A DNA stretch of 64,000 nt. Origin: Alphaproteobacteria bacterium (lineage in GTDB: Bacteria; Pseudomonadota; Alphaproteobacteria; Geminicoccales; Geminicoccaceae). Location of the stretch: the NCBI GenBank assembly GCA_026982705.1, contig JALSGP010000014.1, forward strand, positions 1-64,000, in the 5' to 3' direction. Within the stretch, counting starts at the first letter, position 1. Every line of letters starts with the position of its first letter. Positions 25,727 through 35,348 of this stretch are shown here, piece by piece. A program made the translations under genes and the position numbers. A model generated the notes under the pieces. That model was not told where the DNA came from and searched no databases. It worked only from the letters and a program-made list of their open reading frames with translations.

Positions 25727-28700
25727 ACACCGGTCCCCGCGTGCCCCTCGGCCTCTCCGGCCATCTCGCCCGCGCCTTCGTCACCTCGCCCATCACGCCG
25801 CTCTTGCTGATCGCGGCCCTGGTGGCCGGCGCCATCGCCCTCTTCGTGCTGCCGCGCGAGGAGGAGCCGCAGATCTCGGTGCCCATGGTGGACATCTTCG
25901 TCGAGGCCAACGGCCTCAAGGCGGAGGACGCCGTCGAGCTGGTCACCAAGCCGCTGGAGGCGATCGTCAAGAGCATCAAGGAGGTGGAATACGTCTACTC
26001 GCAGACCCGTGACGACCGGGTGGTGGTCACCGCCCGCTTCTACGTGGGGACCAGCGAGGACGACGCCATCCTGCGGGTCCACGAACGCCTGCGGGCCAAT
26101 TTCGACCGCATCCCCGTCGGCATCCCGGAACCCCTGGTGGTCAAGCGGGGCATCAACGACGTCCCCATCCTCACCCTCACCTTCCATCCGCGCCCCGACC
26201 TGCCGCCGGACGTGCTGCACCGCTGGAACGACAACGCCCTCTACAATGTCGCCGAGGAGGTCCTGAACGAGCTGATCAAGACCGAGGACGTGGGCCTCAC
26301 CTTCATCGTCGGCGGCCGCCCCGACCAGATCCGCATCGAGCCCGATCCCGAGCGCATGGCGCTCCTCGGCGTCACCCTCGAACAGCTCGTGCAGAAGGTG
26401 CGCAACGCCAACCGCCAGTTCCTCATGGGGCGCATGCGGGAGCGCGACCGCAGCATCGAGATCCTGGGCGGCCAGACCCTGCGCGGCGTACCCGACATCG
26501 GGCTGCTGCTGATCACCACCCGCGACGGCCGCCCCGTGTACGTGGCCGACGTGGCCGACATCGTGGTGGGCGGCCGCGAGACGCTGGAGCGGGTGTGGCA
26601 GCTGGTGCCGGACGGGCGTGGCGGTCTCGTGCGGCTGCCGGCGGTCACCCTGGCCATCGCCAAGCGCGAGGGCGCCAATGCCGTGGTGGTGGCCGACGAA
26701 CTGCTGGCGCGTCTCGAGACCCTCTACACCCGGCTGATCCCCGACGACGTCCGGGTGGAGGTGACACGCAACTACGGGGAGAGCGCCTCGGAGAAGGCGG
26801 ACGAGCTGCTCTTCCATCTCCTGCTCGCGACCTTCTCCATCGTCCTCATCATCGCGCTCTTCGTCGGCATCCGCGAGGCCTACGTCGTCCTCTGGACGGT
26901 CCCCATCACCATCCTCCTCACCTTCTTCGCCTCCTGGGTGATGGGCTACACCATCAACCGGGTGAGCCTGTTCGCCCTGATCTTCTCCATCGGCATCCTC
27001 GTCGACGACGCCATCGTCTTCATCGAGAACATCGCCCGGCACTGGCGCATGGACCCGCGCGGGAATCCCGTGGACATCGCCGTCCGGGCGGTGGCCGAGG
27101 TGGGCAATCCCACCATCGTCGCCACGCTGACGGTGGTGGCCGCCCTGCTGCCCATGCTGTTCGTGTCCGGCCTCATGGGCCCCTACATGGAGCCCATCCC
27201 CGTCAACGCCTCGGCCGCGATGCTGTTCAGCTTCTTCGTGGCGGTGATCATCGCGCCGTGGATGCGGGTGAAGCTCGGCCGTTCGCGCAGGGAGGAAGTG
27301 GGCGAACCGGTGATGTCGGAGGGCATCGACCGGATCGGCCGCCTCTACGTGCGGGTGGCCCCCTTCTTCTACCGGACCCGTCGGCGGGCCCTGCTGTTCC
27401 TCCTGCTGGTGGGTCTGGCCATGCTCGCCTCCCTCGCACTGTTCTACACCCGCGCCGTCACCGTCAAGCTCCTTCCCTTCGACAACAAGTCCGAGTTGCA
27501 GGTGGTGGTGGACCTGCCCGAGGGTTCCACCCTCGAGGCCACCGAGCGGACCCTCTTCGCCCTCGCCGAGGCCATCGCCGATCTGCCGGAACTCCGGTCG
27601 ATCCAGGCGTACGCCGGCACGTCGGCGCCGTTCAACTTCAACGGGCTGGTGCGCCACTACTACATCCGCCGCAGTCCGGAGCTGGGCGATCTCTATATCG
27701 TCCTCGTGCCCAAGGCCGAGCGCGAGCGCGCCAGCCACGACATCGCCCTCGAGGTGCGCCGACGCCTGCAGCAGGTGCCGGTGCCGGAGGGAACCTCCGT
27801 CAAGGTGGTGGAGGTGCCGCCGGGACCGCCGGTGCTCTCCACCCTGCTGGCGGAGATCTACGGTCCCGATGCCGAGACCCGGCGCACATACGCCCGCAGG
27901 ATCCGGGAGATCTTCGAGGAGGTGGACTTCATCGTCGACGTGGACGACAGTTTCGGTGTGGCGCCGGAGCGTCTGCGCATCCGCATCGACCAGGCCAATC
28001 TGGAATATCACGGGGTCGAGGAACAGGCCGTCTACGACACCGTCCAGGCCCTGTTCGGCCCGGGCGTGGTGGTGGGCTATTCCCATCGCGGGGGTGGCGC
28101 CGACCCCGTGGAGATCGTGGTGCGGCTGCCGGAGAAGGCGCGCGCGGTGACCGAGCGCCTCCTCTCCACCCCGCTGCCCGCCCGCGGCCCGGCCGGAATC
28201 GGCACCGGCAACGTGGAGCTGGGCGACGTGGTGACGGTGGTCCGGGAGCAGGCCTCGCTCCCCCTCTTCCGCAAGAACGGCATCTTCACCGAGATGGTGA
28301 TGGGCGAACTCGCCGGCCGCTTCGAGGCGCCCGTCTACGGCATGATCGAGGTGATGCGGCGGATCGAGGCCCGCGACGACTGGGGTCCGCTGGGACCGCC
28401 CGTGATCCGCTATCACGGCCAGCCGCTGGACGAATCCGTCCCCACCCTGCTCTGGGACGGGGAATGGGAGGTGACCTACGTGACCTTCCGCGACATGGGC
28501 GCCGCCTTCATCGCCGCCATGCTGGGAATCTACCTGCTGATCGTATGGCAGTTCTACAACTTCAAGATCCCTCTCGTGGTGATGACGCCGATCCCCCTCA
28601 CCCTCGTCGGCATCCTCCCCGGCCACTGGCTCATGGGGGCCTATTTCACCGCCACCTCCATGATCGGCTTCATCGCCCTGGCGGGGATCATCGTCCGCAA

Positions 28701-29013
28701 CTCCATCCTGCTGGTGGACTTCGTCAATCTCGAGCGAGCCGCGGGCCGGCCGCTCACCGAGGCCATCGTCCGGGCCGGCGCCATCCGCTTCAAACCCATC
28801 TTCCTCACCGCCATCGCCGCCATGGTGGGGGCGGCCTTCATCCTGCTCGACCCCATCTTCCAGGGCCTCGCCACCTCGCTGGTCTTCGGCCTCGCCGCCT
28901 CCACCCTCCTGACCCTGCTGGTGATCCCGGCCATCTACATGGTCTTCCGCGGCCCCGGACCGCTGCTGTTCGGCCGGGCGGTCCGCATCGCGATCCCCGA
29001 TCCGGAGGGCTGA
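25723..29013 (+). CDS. RND-family efflux pump permease
   Basis: This 1096-residue inner membrane pump has the two-fold RND layout, with a TM segment at the N-terminus (PLLLIAALVAGAIALFVLP), two large periplasmic loops and two blocks of membrane helices. The REEEPQISVPMVDIFV motif, the helix-4 region FALIFSIGILVDDAIVFIENI with the paired Asp of the proton relay, and FIALAGIIVRNSILLVDFVN in the second half are typical of the AcrB/MdtB group. It is longer than AcrB (1049). Specificity is unknown; this sub-branch with Asn-rich loops occurs with small DUF2892 proteins, which may hint at sulfur or metal compounds, but that is inference. Confidence 0.9.
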   Translation: MNTGPRVPLGLSGHLARAFVTSPITPLLLIAALVAGAIALFVLPREEEPQISVPMVDIFVEANGLKAEDAVELVTKPLEAIVKSIKEVEYVYSQTRDDRVVVTARFYVGTSEDDAILRVHERLRANFDRIPVGIPEPLVVKRGINDVPILTLTFHPRPDLPPDVLHRWNDNALYNVAEEVLNELIKTEDVGLTFIVGGRPDQIRIEPDPERMALLGVTLEQLVQKVRNANRQFLMGRMRERDRSIEILGGQTLRGVPDIGLLLITTRDGRPVYVADVADIVVGGRETLERVWQLVPDGRGGLVRLPAVTLAIAKREGANAVVVADELLARLETLYTRLIPDDVRVEVTRNYGESASEKADELLFHLLLATFSIVLIIALFVGIREAYVVLWTVPITILLTFFASWVMGYTINRVSLFALIFSIGILVDDAIVFIENIARHWRMDPRGNPVDIAVRAVAEVGNPTIVATLTVVAALLPMLFVSGLMGPYMEPIPVNASAAMLFSFFVAVIIAPWMRVKLGRSRREEVGEPVMSEGIDRIGRLYVRVAPFFYRTRRRALLFLLLVGLAMLASLALFYTRAVTVKLLPFDNKSELQVVVDLPEGSTLEATERTLFALAEAIADLPELRSIQAYAGTSAPFNFNGLVRHYYIRRSPELGDLYIVLVPKAERERASHDIALEVRRRLQQVPVPEGTSVKVVEVPPGPPVLSTLLAEIYGPDAETRRTYARRIREIFEEVDFIVDVDDSFGVAPERLRIRIDQANLEYHGVEEQAVYDTVQALFGPGVVVGYSHRGGGADPVEIVVRLPEKARAVTERLLSTPLPARGPAGIGTGNVELGDVVTVVREQASLPLFRKNGIFTEMVMGELAGRFEAPVYGMIEVMRRIEARDDWGPLGPPVIRYHGQPLDESVPTLLWDGEWEVTYVTFRDMGAAFIAAMLGIYLLIVWQFYNFKIPLVVMTPIPLTLVGILPGHWLMGAYFTATSMIGFIALAGIIVRNSILLVDFVNLERAAGRPLTEAIVRAGAIRFKPIFLTAIAAMVGAAFILLDPIFQGLATSLVFGLAASTLLTLLVIPAIYMVFRGPGPLLFGRAVRIAIPDPEG

Positions 29014-29018
29014 GAACC

Positions 29019-29058
29019 GGGGACGGCGACGGCCGGGTCGGACCCGGCCGTCGTCCCC
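29019..29058. terminator. Bidirectional hairpin after the RND operon
   Basis: GACGGCCGGGTC (29028-29039) pairs with GACCCGGCCGTC (29041-29052), and GGGGAC pairs with GTCCCC outside it (29019-29024, 29053-29058). It separates the RND permease gene from the convergent cytochrome gene. Confidence 0.7.
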
Positions 29059-29080
29059 TCCCGGGGCGCGGGCACGAAGA

Positions 29081-29575
29081 TCAGTCCTTTCCGTAATCCT
29101 CCTCGTCTTCCTCCTCGAGCTCCCGTTCCAGGATCTTCATGATGTTCGGCGGGATGTCCTTCTCGGAAAATTTCCGTTGCTCGGCGGGACTGGCGAGAAA
29201 GGCGACGATGTCCGCCAGTTCGTCGGCGGTGAGCTCGATCTGATAACCCAGTTCCTCCTCCTGCATGGGGATCATGTGGGCGGCGTGGGCCCACATGTCG
29301 GCCGCCACCTGGAAGGGATCGACGGGGCCGCGCCCGGGATCGAAGTCGAGCGGGGCCGCGTCCCGTCCTCCCACCTCGTTGACGGCGTGGCACACCACGC
29401 ATCCCTTGGCGGCGAAGAGTTCGCGCCCCCGCTCCGGATCCATCACCGGGAACAGCAGCATCGCCCGCGGCGGGCGTTCCGCCGCCTCCTCCCCGTCCTG
29501 GCCGGCCACCGGACCCCGGCCGAGGGCCAGCGCCAGCACCAGCACCGCCACGCCCGTTGCGAACCGGATCCACAT
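29081..29575 (-). CDS. Secreted monohaem cytochrome c
   Basis: This 164-residue protein has a signal peptide (FATGVAVLVLALALGRGPVAG) and one CVVCH haem c motif (residues 59-63) within RELFAAKGCVVCHAVNEVGG. A later Met in HAAHMIPMQEEEL is a likely axial ligand, and LTADELADIVAFLAS is the usual C-terminal helix of class I cytochromes. A highly acidic tail (ELEEEDEEDYGKD) is unusual and could bind a basic partner. It is probably a periplasmic electron carrier. The ATG at 29575 has AAGGGGAGG upstream. It is convergent to the RND operon and not co-transcribed with it. Confidence 0.85.
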   Translation of the reverse strand: MWIRFATGVAVLVLALALGRGPVAGQDGEEAAERPPRAMLLFPVMDPERGRELFAAKGCVVCHAVNEVGGRDAAPLDFDPGRGPVDPFQVAADMWAHAAHMIPMQEEELGYQIELTADELADIVAFLASPAEQRKFSEKDIPPNIMKILERELEEEDEEDYGKD

Positions 29576-29713
29576 CGTCCGGGCCTCCCCTTCGTCGTGT
29601 TCGTTTCTCCATATAGGTGGACGGGGGGCCGGCGCGGGACCGGATGCCGGGCTTGAGCGCACCGCCCGCCGCGCCACATGCGGCGGGAAGGGGTGCGAGG
29701 AGGAGAGCGCCCG

Positions 29714-30364
29714 GTGTGGCTCGTGGTCTTCGACGTCGACGGCACCCTCGTCGACAGCCAGGCCAACATCGTCGCCTGCATGCGCGAGGCCTTCCTCTGG
29801 AACGGCCTGCCGCCGCCGGAGGCGGCCGCGGTGCGGCGCATCGTCGGCCTCGCCCTGCCGGAGGCAGTGCGGCACCTGCTCGGCCGTGACGATCCCGATC
29901 TCCAAGCGCGCATCGTCGACCACTATCGCGACGCCTTCCGCAGACGGGCGGGAACCCCGGCCTTCCGCGAGCCGCTGTTCCCGCGGGCCCGTGAAACCCT
30001 GCGGACGCTGCACGAAGCCGGCCATCTCCTGGGTCTCGCCACCGGCAAGAGTCGCGCCGGGGTCGAACGTTTCCTGCGCCAGCACGCCCTCGAGGGCCTC
30101 TTCACCACCGTCCAGACGGCCGACCGCCATCCCTCCAAGCCCCATCCCGCCATGGTCCTCGCCGCCATGGCCGAGACCGGGATGGAAGCCGCGCGCACGG
30201 TGGTGGTGGGCGATACCGTCTTCGACGTGCGGATGGCCGTCGCCGCCCGGGCGCGGGCGGTGGGCGTGGCCTGGGGCAATCATCCGCCGGAGGAGCTCAC
30301 CCGCGCCGGTGCCACCCACATCCTCGACGATTTCGCCCGCCTGCCGGAACTGCTGGTCCCGTGA
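29714..30364 (+). CDS. HAD-family phosphatase, phosphoglycolate phosphatase-like
   Basis: This 216-residue cytoplasmic HAD hydrolase has motif I DVDGTLVDS (nucleophile Asp), a helical cap, motif II LATGKSRAG, Lys in SKPHP and motif IV VVGDTVFDVRMA. It resembles Gph, which removes 2-phosphoglycolate, but HAD specificity is hard to read from sequence. The GTG at 29714 after GAGGAGGAGAG is the best start. It overlaps the ATP12-like gene by 4 bases; this pairing is common in alphaproteobacteria. Confidence 0.85.
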   Translation: MWLVVFDVDGTLVDSQANIVACMREAFLWNGLPPPEAAAVRRIVGLALPEAVRHLLGRDDPDLQARIVDHYRDAFRRRAGTPAFREPLFPRARETLRTLHEAGHLLGLATGKSRAGVERFLRQHALEGLFTTVQTADRHPSKPHPAMVLAAMAETGMEAARTVVVGDTVFDVRMAVAARARAVGVAWGNHPPEELTRAGATHILDDFARLPELLVP

Positions 30365-31131
30365 AGCGCTTCTACGACACCGTCACCGTGACGGAGGCGG
30401 AGGACGGTTTCGCCGTCGTCCTCGACGGCCGGCCGGTGCGCACGCCGGGCCGCCGACCGCTGCGTCTGCCCACCCGCCGGCTGGCCGAGGCGGTGGCCGG
30501 CGAATGGCGGGCGCAGAGGGAGCGGATCGAACCGCACCGCATGCCCCTCACCCGTCTCGCCGCCACCGCCCTCGACCACATGCCCGCCCGGCGCGAGGAC
30601 GCCGTCCGCCATCTCCTCGACTTCGCCCGCAGCGACACCCTCTGCTATCGGGTGTCCACGCCGCCCGACCTGGCCGAGCGGCAGGCCCGCTGCTGGCAGC
30701 CCTGGCTCGACTGGGCGGCGCGCACGCTGGGCGCCGAACTGCAGCCCACCGACGGCCTCGCCCTCGTGCCCCAGCCGGAGGCGGCCCTGGCGCGGCTGGA
30801 GGCGGTGGTCCGCGCTCTCGACGACTGGCGCCTCGTCGCCGTCCACGGCCTCGCCCGCGATCTGCACTCGCTGGTGCTGGCGCTGGCGGTGGAACAGGGC
30901 GCCCTCGCCGCCGGTGAGGCCTTCGATCTGGCCCATCTCGAGGAACGGTACGAGATCGAACGCTGGGGCGAGGTGGACCTGCAGCGGCGCCGCCATGCCG
31001 AACTGCGGCGCTCCGTGGAGGCCGCCGCCCGTTTCCTCGCGCTGCTCGCACCGGAGGACCTCAGCCCGGCGCCGGACGGACCGGCGCCGGCGGCAGCCGC
31101 AGCTCCACGGCGGCGAGGGCGGTCCCCGTGA
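30361..31131 (+). CDS. ATP12 family F1-ATPase assembly chaperone
   Basis: This 256-residue protein matches the ATP12 family, which in mitochondria binds the F1 alpha subunit before assembly. Its start KRFYDTVTVTEAEDGFAVVLDGRPVRTP is the family signature, followed by LAEAVAGEWRAQ, MPLTRLAATALD and SDTLCYRV. The family is kept in alphaproteobacteria, in line with mitochondrial descent. Translation starts at a GTG overlapping the phosphatase stop. Its alanine/arginine-rich last 24 codons overlap the 3' end of the opposite membrane protein gene by 71 bases. Confidence 0.9.
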   Translation: MKRFYDTVTVTEAEDGFAVVLDGRPVRTPGRRPLRLPTRRLAEAVAGEWRAQRERIEPHRMPLTRLAATALDHMPARREDAVRHLLDFARSDTLCYRVSTPPDLAERQARCWQPWLDWAARTLGAELQPTDGLALVPQPEAALARLEAVVRALDDWRLVAVHGLARDLHSLVLALAVEQGALAAGEAFDLAHLEERYEIERWGEVDLQRRRHAELRRSVEAAARFLALLAPEDLSPAPDGPAPAAAAAPRRRGRSP

Positions 31132-31867
31132 GGGCCGCCTCGGCGTAGCCCACCGAACGCAGCGCCAGATCCGCCAGGATCCCCACCGGCGTGAGCGGAC
31201 CGCCCTCCGAGGGCAGCACCGGCTCGTCGCCGCCGGCGAGGCCGGCGAACAGGGCCGCCGCCACCACCGCCGCCACCAGCAGCGGCACCAGCACACCGAG
31301 CTGGATCAGCAGGATGCGGAGACCGTGACGGCGGGTCCGGCGCCAGACCGCGGCCGGCGAGAAGCCGCCGCCCAGGACCGCCACCACCGGCAGCGGCGCC
31401 AGTCGGCCGTAGACCCCGAGCAGTGCGGCCACCAGCACCGGCACGACGGGGATCAGCAGGATGCCGGCGACGGGCGGCGCGAGGGTACCCAGCAGGCCGG
31501 CGATCACCGTGAAGACCGATCCGAGCGCGACGGCGGCGAGTCCCACCAGCACGCCCACCAGCAGGCCGCCCGCGAGATAGCGCAGCGCGGCCCCGTCGGG
31601 TGGCGCCGCGAGGCGCGGCCAGGGATCGCCCCGCCGCAGTCGCCGCACGAAGGCCGCCGCCACCGCGCTCACGCCGAGGAGGTCGACGAGACCGCCCGCA
31701 CCCGTCCACGCCTCCGCCGGACCGAGACCGGCGCGCGGGGGCAGGGTGGCGACGGCGAAGGCCGCCAGCAGCCACGGCAGCGCCATCCGCGCGAGGCGGC
31801 CCTGGTGGTGCAGCACGAAACGGTAGGCGTCGACGACGGTGGTGCGGATCGAGAGGGCGGGTTCCAT
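31061..31867 (-). CDS. Multi-pass inner membrane protein of unknown function
   Basis: This 268-residue protein has about six to seven hydrophobic segments, including LPWLLAAFAVATLPP, LAGGLLVGVLVGLAAVALGSV, GILLIPVVPVLVAALLGVYG and LIQLGVLVPLLVAAVVAAALF. The cytosolic start (SIRTTVVDAYRFVLHHQGRLARM) resembles proteins with Yip1- or glycerophosphoryl diester-like membrane domains, but no firm family is seen. It lies 7 bases after ybgC at the end of the yebC-ruv operon, where tolQ is often found. Its 3' end overlaps the ATP12 gene. Confidence 0.7.
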   Translation of the reverse strand: MEPALSIRTTVVDAYRFVLHHQGRLARMALPWLLAAFAVATLPPRAGLGPAEAWTGAGGLVDLLGVSAVAAAFVRRLRRGDPWPRLAAPPDGAALRYLAGGLLVGVLVGLAAVALGSVFTVIAGLLGTLAPPVAGILLIPVVPVLVAALLGVYGRLAPLPVVAVLGGGFSPAAVWRRTRRHGLRILLIQLGVLVPLLVAAVVAAALFAGLAGGDEPVLPSEGGPLTPVGILADLALRSVGYAEAALTGTALAAVELRLPPAPVRPAPG

Positions 31868-31874
31868 CGGACGC

Positions 31875-32342
31875 TCACGAGGAGGACGGCCCCTCTGTGG
31901 CGGTCCCCTCGTTCCCGCACAAGGGCCGGTGCGCCTCACCGCCCGGGAAGCCCGGCGGCAGGGCGCGGGCGATGCGCACCGGTCGCAGGTCCCGGTCCAG
32001 CGCCACCAGCGTCACCTCCACCACCGCCAGCGGTTCGCCGTCGCGCAGCACCCGCTGCTCCAGCACCAGCCGCGCCCCGCGCGCCGCCGTCACCCGCGTC
32101 TCCACCGTCAGCAGATCGTCCAGCCGCGCCGGACGGCGGTAGTCCACCACGCAGCGGCGGACGGCGAAGCGGACGCCGTGGCGCGCCTCCAGCGTGCGGT
32201 GGTCGAGGCCGAGGTCGCGCAGCCATTCGGTCCGGGCCCGCTCCACGAACTTCAGATAGTTGGCGTAGTAGACGATGCCGGCGGCGTCCGTGTCCTCGTA
32301 GTAGACGCGCACCGGATGGCGGTGGACGGTCTCACTCGGCAC
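31875..32342 (-). CDS. ybgC: Acyl-CoA thioesterase of the YbgC family
   Basis: This 155-residue hot-dog fold protein has the YbgC motif [29 protein letters not shown], with the catalytic Asp in EDTDAAG. Such enzymes hydrolyse short-chain acyl-CoA or acyl-carrier thioesters and are linked to the Tol-Pal genes in many proteobacteria. The GTG start at 32342 lies inside the end of ruvB (11-base overlap). The tail after about residue 135 is poorly conserved and ends in ATEGPSSS. Confidence 0.9.
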   Translation of the reverse strand: MPSETVHRHPVRVYYEDTDAAGIVYYANYLKFVERARTEWLRDLGLDHRTLEARHGVRFAVRRCVVDYRRPARLDDLLTVETRVTAARGARLVLEQRVLRDGEPLAVVEVTLVALDRDLRPVRIARALPPGFPGGEAHRPLCGNEGTATEGPSSS

Positions 32343-33372
32343 CGGGCACCTCCGGATCGAACAGGCCCGGCTGGTCGAGGTTCCGCGGCGGCGTGAGGCC
32401 CAGATGGTCGAAGGCGAGGCGGGTGAGCGTGCGGCCGCGCGGCGTGCGCTGGATCAGACCCTGCTGCAGCAGATAGGGTTCCACCGTCTCCTCCAGCGTG
32501 TCGCGCTGTTCGGAGAGGGCGGCGGCCAGGGTCTCGATGCCCACCGGCCCGCCGCCGTACTTCTCGGCGATGGTGCGCAGATAGCGGCGGTCGAGGGCAT
32601 CGAGGCCGAGATGGTCGATCTCCAGCCGGCGCAGCACCTCGTCGGCGAGATCGGCATCCACCGGCGCGTCGCCGCGGACGGTGGCGAAGTCGCGGACCCG
32701 CCGGAGCAGGCGGGTGGCGATGCGGGGAGTGCCGCGGGCGCGGCGGGCGATCTCGCGGGCGGCGGCGTCGGTGAGGGTGAGCCCCAGCAGACGGGCGCCG
32801 CGCCGCACGATGGCCTCCAGTTCCTCCGGCCGGTAGAATTCGAGGCGCGCGAGGATGCCGAAGCGGTCGCGCAGCGGCGTGGTGAGCAGGCCCGTGCGGG
32901 TGGTGGCCCCCACCAGGGTGAAGGGCGGCAGGTCGATGCGCACCGACCGCGCCGCCGGCCCCTCGCCGATCACCAGATCCAGTTTGAAGTCCTCCATGGC
33001 CGGATAGAGGACCTCCTCCACCGCCGGCGGCAGGCGGTGGATCTCGTCGATGAAGAGCACGTCGCGGGGCTGGAGGTTGGTGAGGATGGCGGCGAGATCG
33101 CCGGCGCGGGCGATGATGGGGCCCGCCGTCATGCGGAAGCCGACGCCGAGTTCCGTCGCCAGGATCTGGGCGAGGGTGGTCTTGCCGAGCCCGGGCGGGC
33201 CGGCGAAGAGCACGTGGTCGAGGGGCTCGCCGCGGCTGCGGGCGGCCTCGATGAACACCTCGAGATTGGCCCGGAGCGCGCTCTGACCGATGAAAGCGGA
33301 GAGCCGGCGCGGACGCAGCCCGACATCGACGTCCTCCTCCCGGGACTCGGCGGAGACGATGCGGTCGCTCAC
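32332..33372 (-). CDS. ruvB: Holliday junction branch migration ATPase RuvB
   Basis: This AAA+ motor drives branch migration with RuvA. The 346-residue protein has the family start [11 protein letters not shown], Walker [13 protein letters not shown], Walker [10 protein letters not shown], sensor 1 LVGATTRTG, the arginine finger region PLRDRFGI and a C-terminal winged helix ([30 protein letters not shown]). It starts at a GTG overlapping ruvA by 4 bases. Confidence 0.97.
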   Translation of the reverse strand: MSDRIVSAESREEDVDVGLRPRRLSAFIGQSALRANLEVFIEAARSRGEPLDHVLFAGPPGLGKTTLAQILATELGVGFRMTAGPIIARAGDLAAILTNLQPRDVLFIDEIHRLPPAVEEVLYPAMEDFKLDLVIGEGPAARSVRIDLPPFTLVGATTRTGLLTTPLRDRFGILARLEFYRPEELEAIVRRGARLLGLTLTDAAAREIARRARGTPRIATRLLRRVRDFATVRGDAPVDADLADEVLRRLEIDHLGLDALDRRYLRTIAEKYGGGPVGIETLAAALSEQRDTLEETVEPYLLQQGLIQRTPRGRTLTRLAFDHLGLTPPRNLDQPGLFDPEVPGAE

Positions 33373-33977
33373 GGCGCCAGCTCCCTGAGTGCGGCGCGGA
33401 TCAGCTCCTCCAGCGGCGGCTCCGTCTCACCGGCCCGCCGCCGCGCCTCCGCCACCGCCCGCCAGGCCTCGCTGCGACCGTAGCCGAGATGGACGAGGGC
33501 GGAGACGGCCTCCTCCACCACCCCGCCGGTGGGGGCCGACGTCGCCGCGGCCGGCGCCACGGCCGGCCCCGCCGGCAGGCTTCCCACCTGCGGCTCCAGC
33601 TCGGCGACGATGCGGCGGGCGAGCCGGGGACCCACGCCCTGGGCGCGGGTCAACGCGGCGGCATCGCGGGCGGCGACGGCCGTGTGCAGCGCCTCCGGCG
33701 TCAGCACCGACAGCAGCGAGAGGGCGAGGCGCGCGCCCACTCCCTGCACCTGACGCAGGCGCCGGAACCAGGCCAGCTCGGCGGCATCGAGGAAACCGTA
33801 GAGGAAGGTGCCGTCCTCACGGGTGACGCTGTCGATGCGGAGCTCCACCGCCGTCCCCGCGTCCAGCCGGGCCAGCACCCGCGCCGGACAGTGGACCCGG
33901 TAGCCCACGCCCTGCACCTCCACCACGCAGGCGTCGCTCTCGAGCCAAGCGATGCGGCCGCGCAGCAGGGCGATCAT
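33369..33977 (-). CDS. ruvA: Holliday junction binding protein RuvA
   Basis: This 202-residue protein binds four-way junctions as a tetramer and targets RuvB. The OB-fold opens [28 protein letters not shown], helix-hairpin-helix motifs follow ([16 protein letters not shown] and [17 protein letters not shown]), then an alanine/proline linker and the RuvB-binding domain III ([16 protein letters not shown]). It overlaps ruvC and ruvB by 4 bases each. Confidence 0.97.
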   Translation of the reverse strand: MIALLRGRIAWLESDACVVEVQGVGYRVHCPARVLARLDAGTAVELRIDSVTREDGTFLYGFLDAAELAWFRRLRQVQGVGARLALSLLSVLTPEALHTAVAARDAAALTRAQGVGPRLARRIVAELEPQVGSLPAGPAVAPAAATSAPTGGVVEEAVSALVHLGYGRSEAWRAVAEARRRAGETEPPLEELIRAALRELAP

Positions 33978-34477
33978 GGGCCGAGGGCCGCGGCGATGCG
34001 CCTCTGGGTGGCGCGATGATGGGCGTGGCAGATGGCCACCGCCAGCGCGTCCGCGGCATCGCCCTCCACGGGGCCCGCCGCCGGCAGCAGCACCCGCACC
34101 ATGGTGGCGACCTGGGTCTTGTCGGCGCCGCCGGTGCCGGTCACCGCCCGCTTGACGCGGCGGGCGGCGTATTCGGCGACGGGCAGCCCGGCATGGGCGG
34201 CGGCCAGCAGCACCACCCCCCGCGCCTGGCCCAGGCGCAGCGAGGTGGCCGGATTGCGGTTCACCACCGTCTCCTCCACCGCCGCCTCGGCCGGTCGGAA
34301 GCGGCGGATGATCCCGGCGAGTCCCCGATAGAGGGTGTCCAGCCGAATCGCCAGCGGCGCACCGGCGTCGCTCGCCACCACGCCGGCGGCGACGAAGGCG
34401 AGGGCCGATCCCGCGGCCTCGACGATCCCCCAGCCGGTCCGCGCGAGACCGGGATCGAGCCCGATGATCCTGGTCAT
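33974..34477 (-). CDS. ruvC: Holliday junction resolvase RuvC
   Basis: This 167-residue nuclease cuts Holliday junctions. The acidic active site is visible: Asp in [14 protein letters not shown], Glu in [16 protein letters not shown], and the late Asp pair in [16 protein letters not shown]. It starts at an ATG that overlaps the stop of the upstream yebC-like gene (ATGA). Confidence 0.96.
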   Translation of the reverse strand: MTRIIGLDPGLARTGWGIVEAAGSALAFVAAGVVASDAGAPLAIRLDTLYRGLAGIIRRFRPAEAAVEETVVNRNPATSLRLGQARGVVLLAAAHAGLPVAEYAARRVKRAVTGTGGADKTQVATMVRVLLPAAGPVEGDAADALAVAICHAHHRATQRRIAAALGP

Positions 34478-35217
34478 CCGGCCTGCGCCAGCACCTCCTC
34501 GGACACCTCGAAATTGGCGATCACCCGCTGGACGTCGTCGTTCTCGTCCAGCGCCTCCAGCAGCCGGAACAGCGCCTTCGCCGTCTCCCCGTCCACCGGC
34601 ACGGTGACGGTGGGCTTCCAGCCGAGGGCGGCCTCCACCGGCGGACCGAAACGCGCCTCCAGCGCCTCCCGCACCGCCGCCAGATCCTCCGGCGCGCAGC
34701 GGATCTCGTGGCCGGCCTCGGAACTCTCCACGTCCTCCGCCCCGGCCTCGACGGCCGCCTCCAGCATCTCCTCCTCGCTCGCCGTCTCCGCCGGATAGCG
34801 GACGATGCCGATGCGCGCGAACTGGAAGGCGACGCTGCCGCTCTCGCCGAGACTGCCGCCGTGCTTGGAGAAGGCGGCGCGCACCTCGGCGGCGGTGCGG
34901 TTGCGGTTGTCGGTGAGGGCCTCGACGATGACGGCGACGCCGCCCGGACCGTAGCCCTCGTAGCGCACCTCCTCGTAGGATTCCCCGTCGGCGCCCTGAC
35001 CCTTGCGGATGGCGCGCTCGATGTTCTCCTTGGGGACGTTCGCCGCCTTGGCCGCCTGGATGGCGGCGCGCAGCCGCGGATTGTGCTCCGGATCCGGCAG
35101 TCCCATGCGCGAGGCGACCTGGATCTCCCGCAGGAGCCGGGTGAAGCGCCGCGCCCGCAGCGCGTCCTGCCGGCTCTTGCGGTACATGATGTTCTTCCAC
35201 TGGGAATGTCCGGCCAT
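34474..35217 (-). CDS. YebC/PmpR family translation or transcription regulator
   Basis: This 247-residue cytoplasmic protein begins with the family signature [19 protein letters not shown], with [20 protein letters not shown] and [19 protein letters not shown] downstream. Members were described as DNA-binding regulators; recent work on relatives links them to ribosomes stalled at proline stretches. It is the first gene of the yebC-ruvCAB-ybgC operon, the usual place. A possible promoter (TTGTCC at 35275-35270, CAATTC at 35252-35247, minus strand) lies just upstream. Confidence 0.94.
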   Translation of the reverse strand: MAGHSQWKNIMYRKSRQDALRARRFTRLLREIQVASRMGLPDPEHNPRLRAAIQAAKAANVPKENIERAIRKGQGADGESYEEVRYEGYGPGGVAVIVEALTDNRNRTAAEVRAAFSKHGGSLGESGSVAFQFARIGIVRYPAETASEEEMLEAAVEAGAEDVESSEAGHEIRCAPEDLAAVREALEARFGPPVEAALGWKPTVTVPVDGETAKALFRLLEALDENDDVQRVIANFEVSEEVLAQAG

Positions 35218-35348
35218 GGCTCCCCGTGTTCCCGCTTCGCCCGGCTGAATTGGAACGGGCCGCGAGCAGGGACAAGTGTGCCCGCTCTTAACGTTTCCGC
35301 AACTTCCACCGGGCAGGATGGGCGCGTGCGGACGCGGCAGGGACCGGC

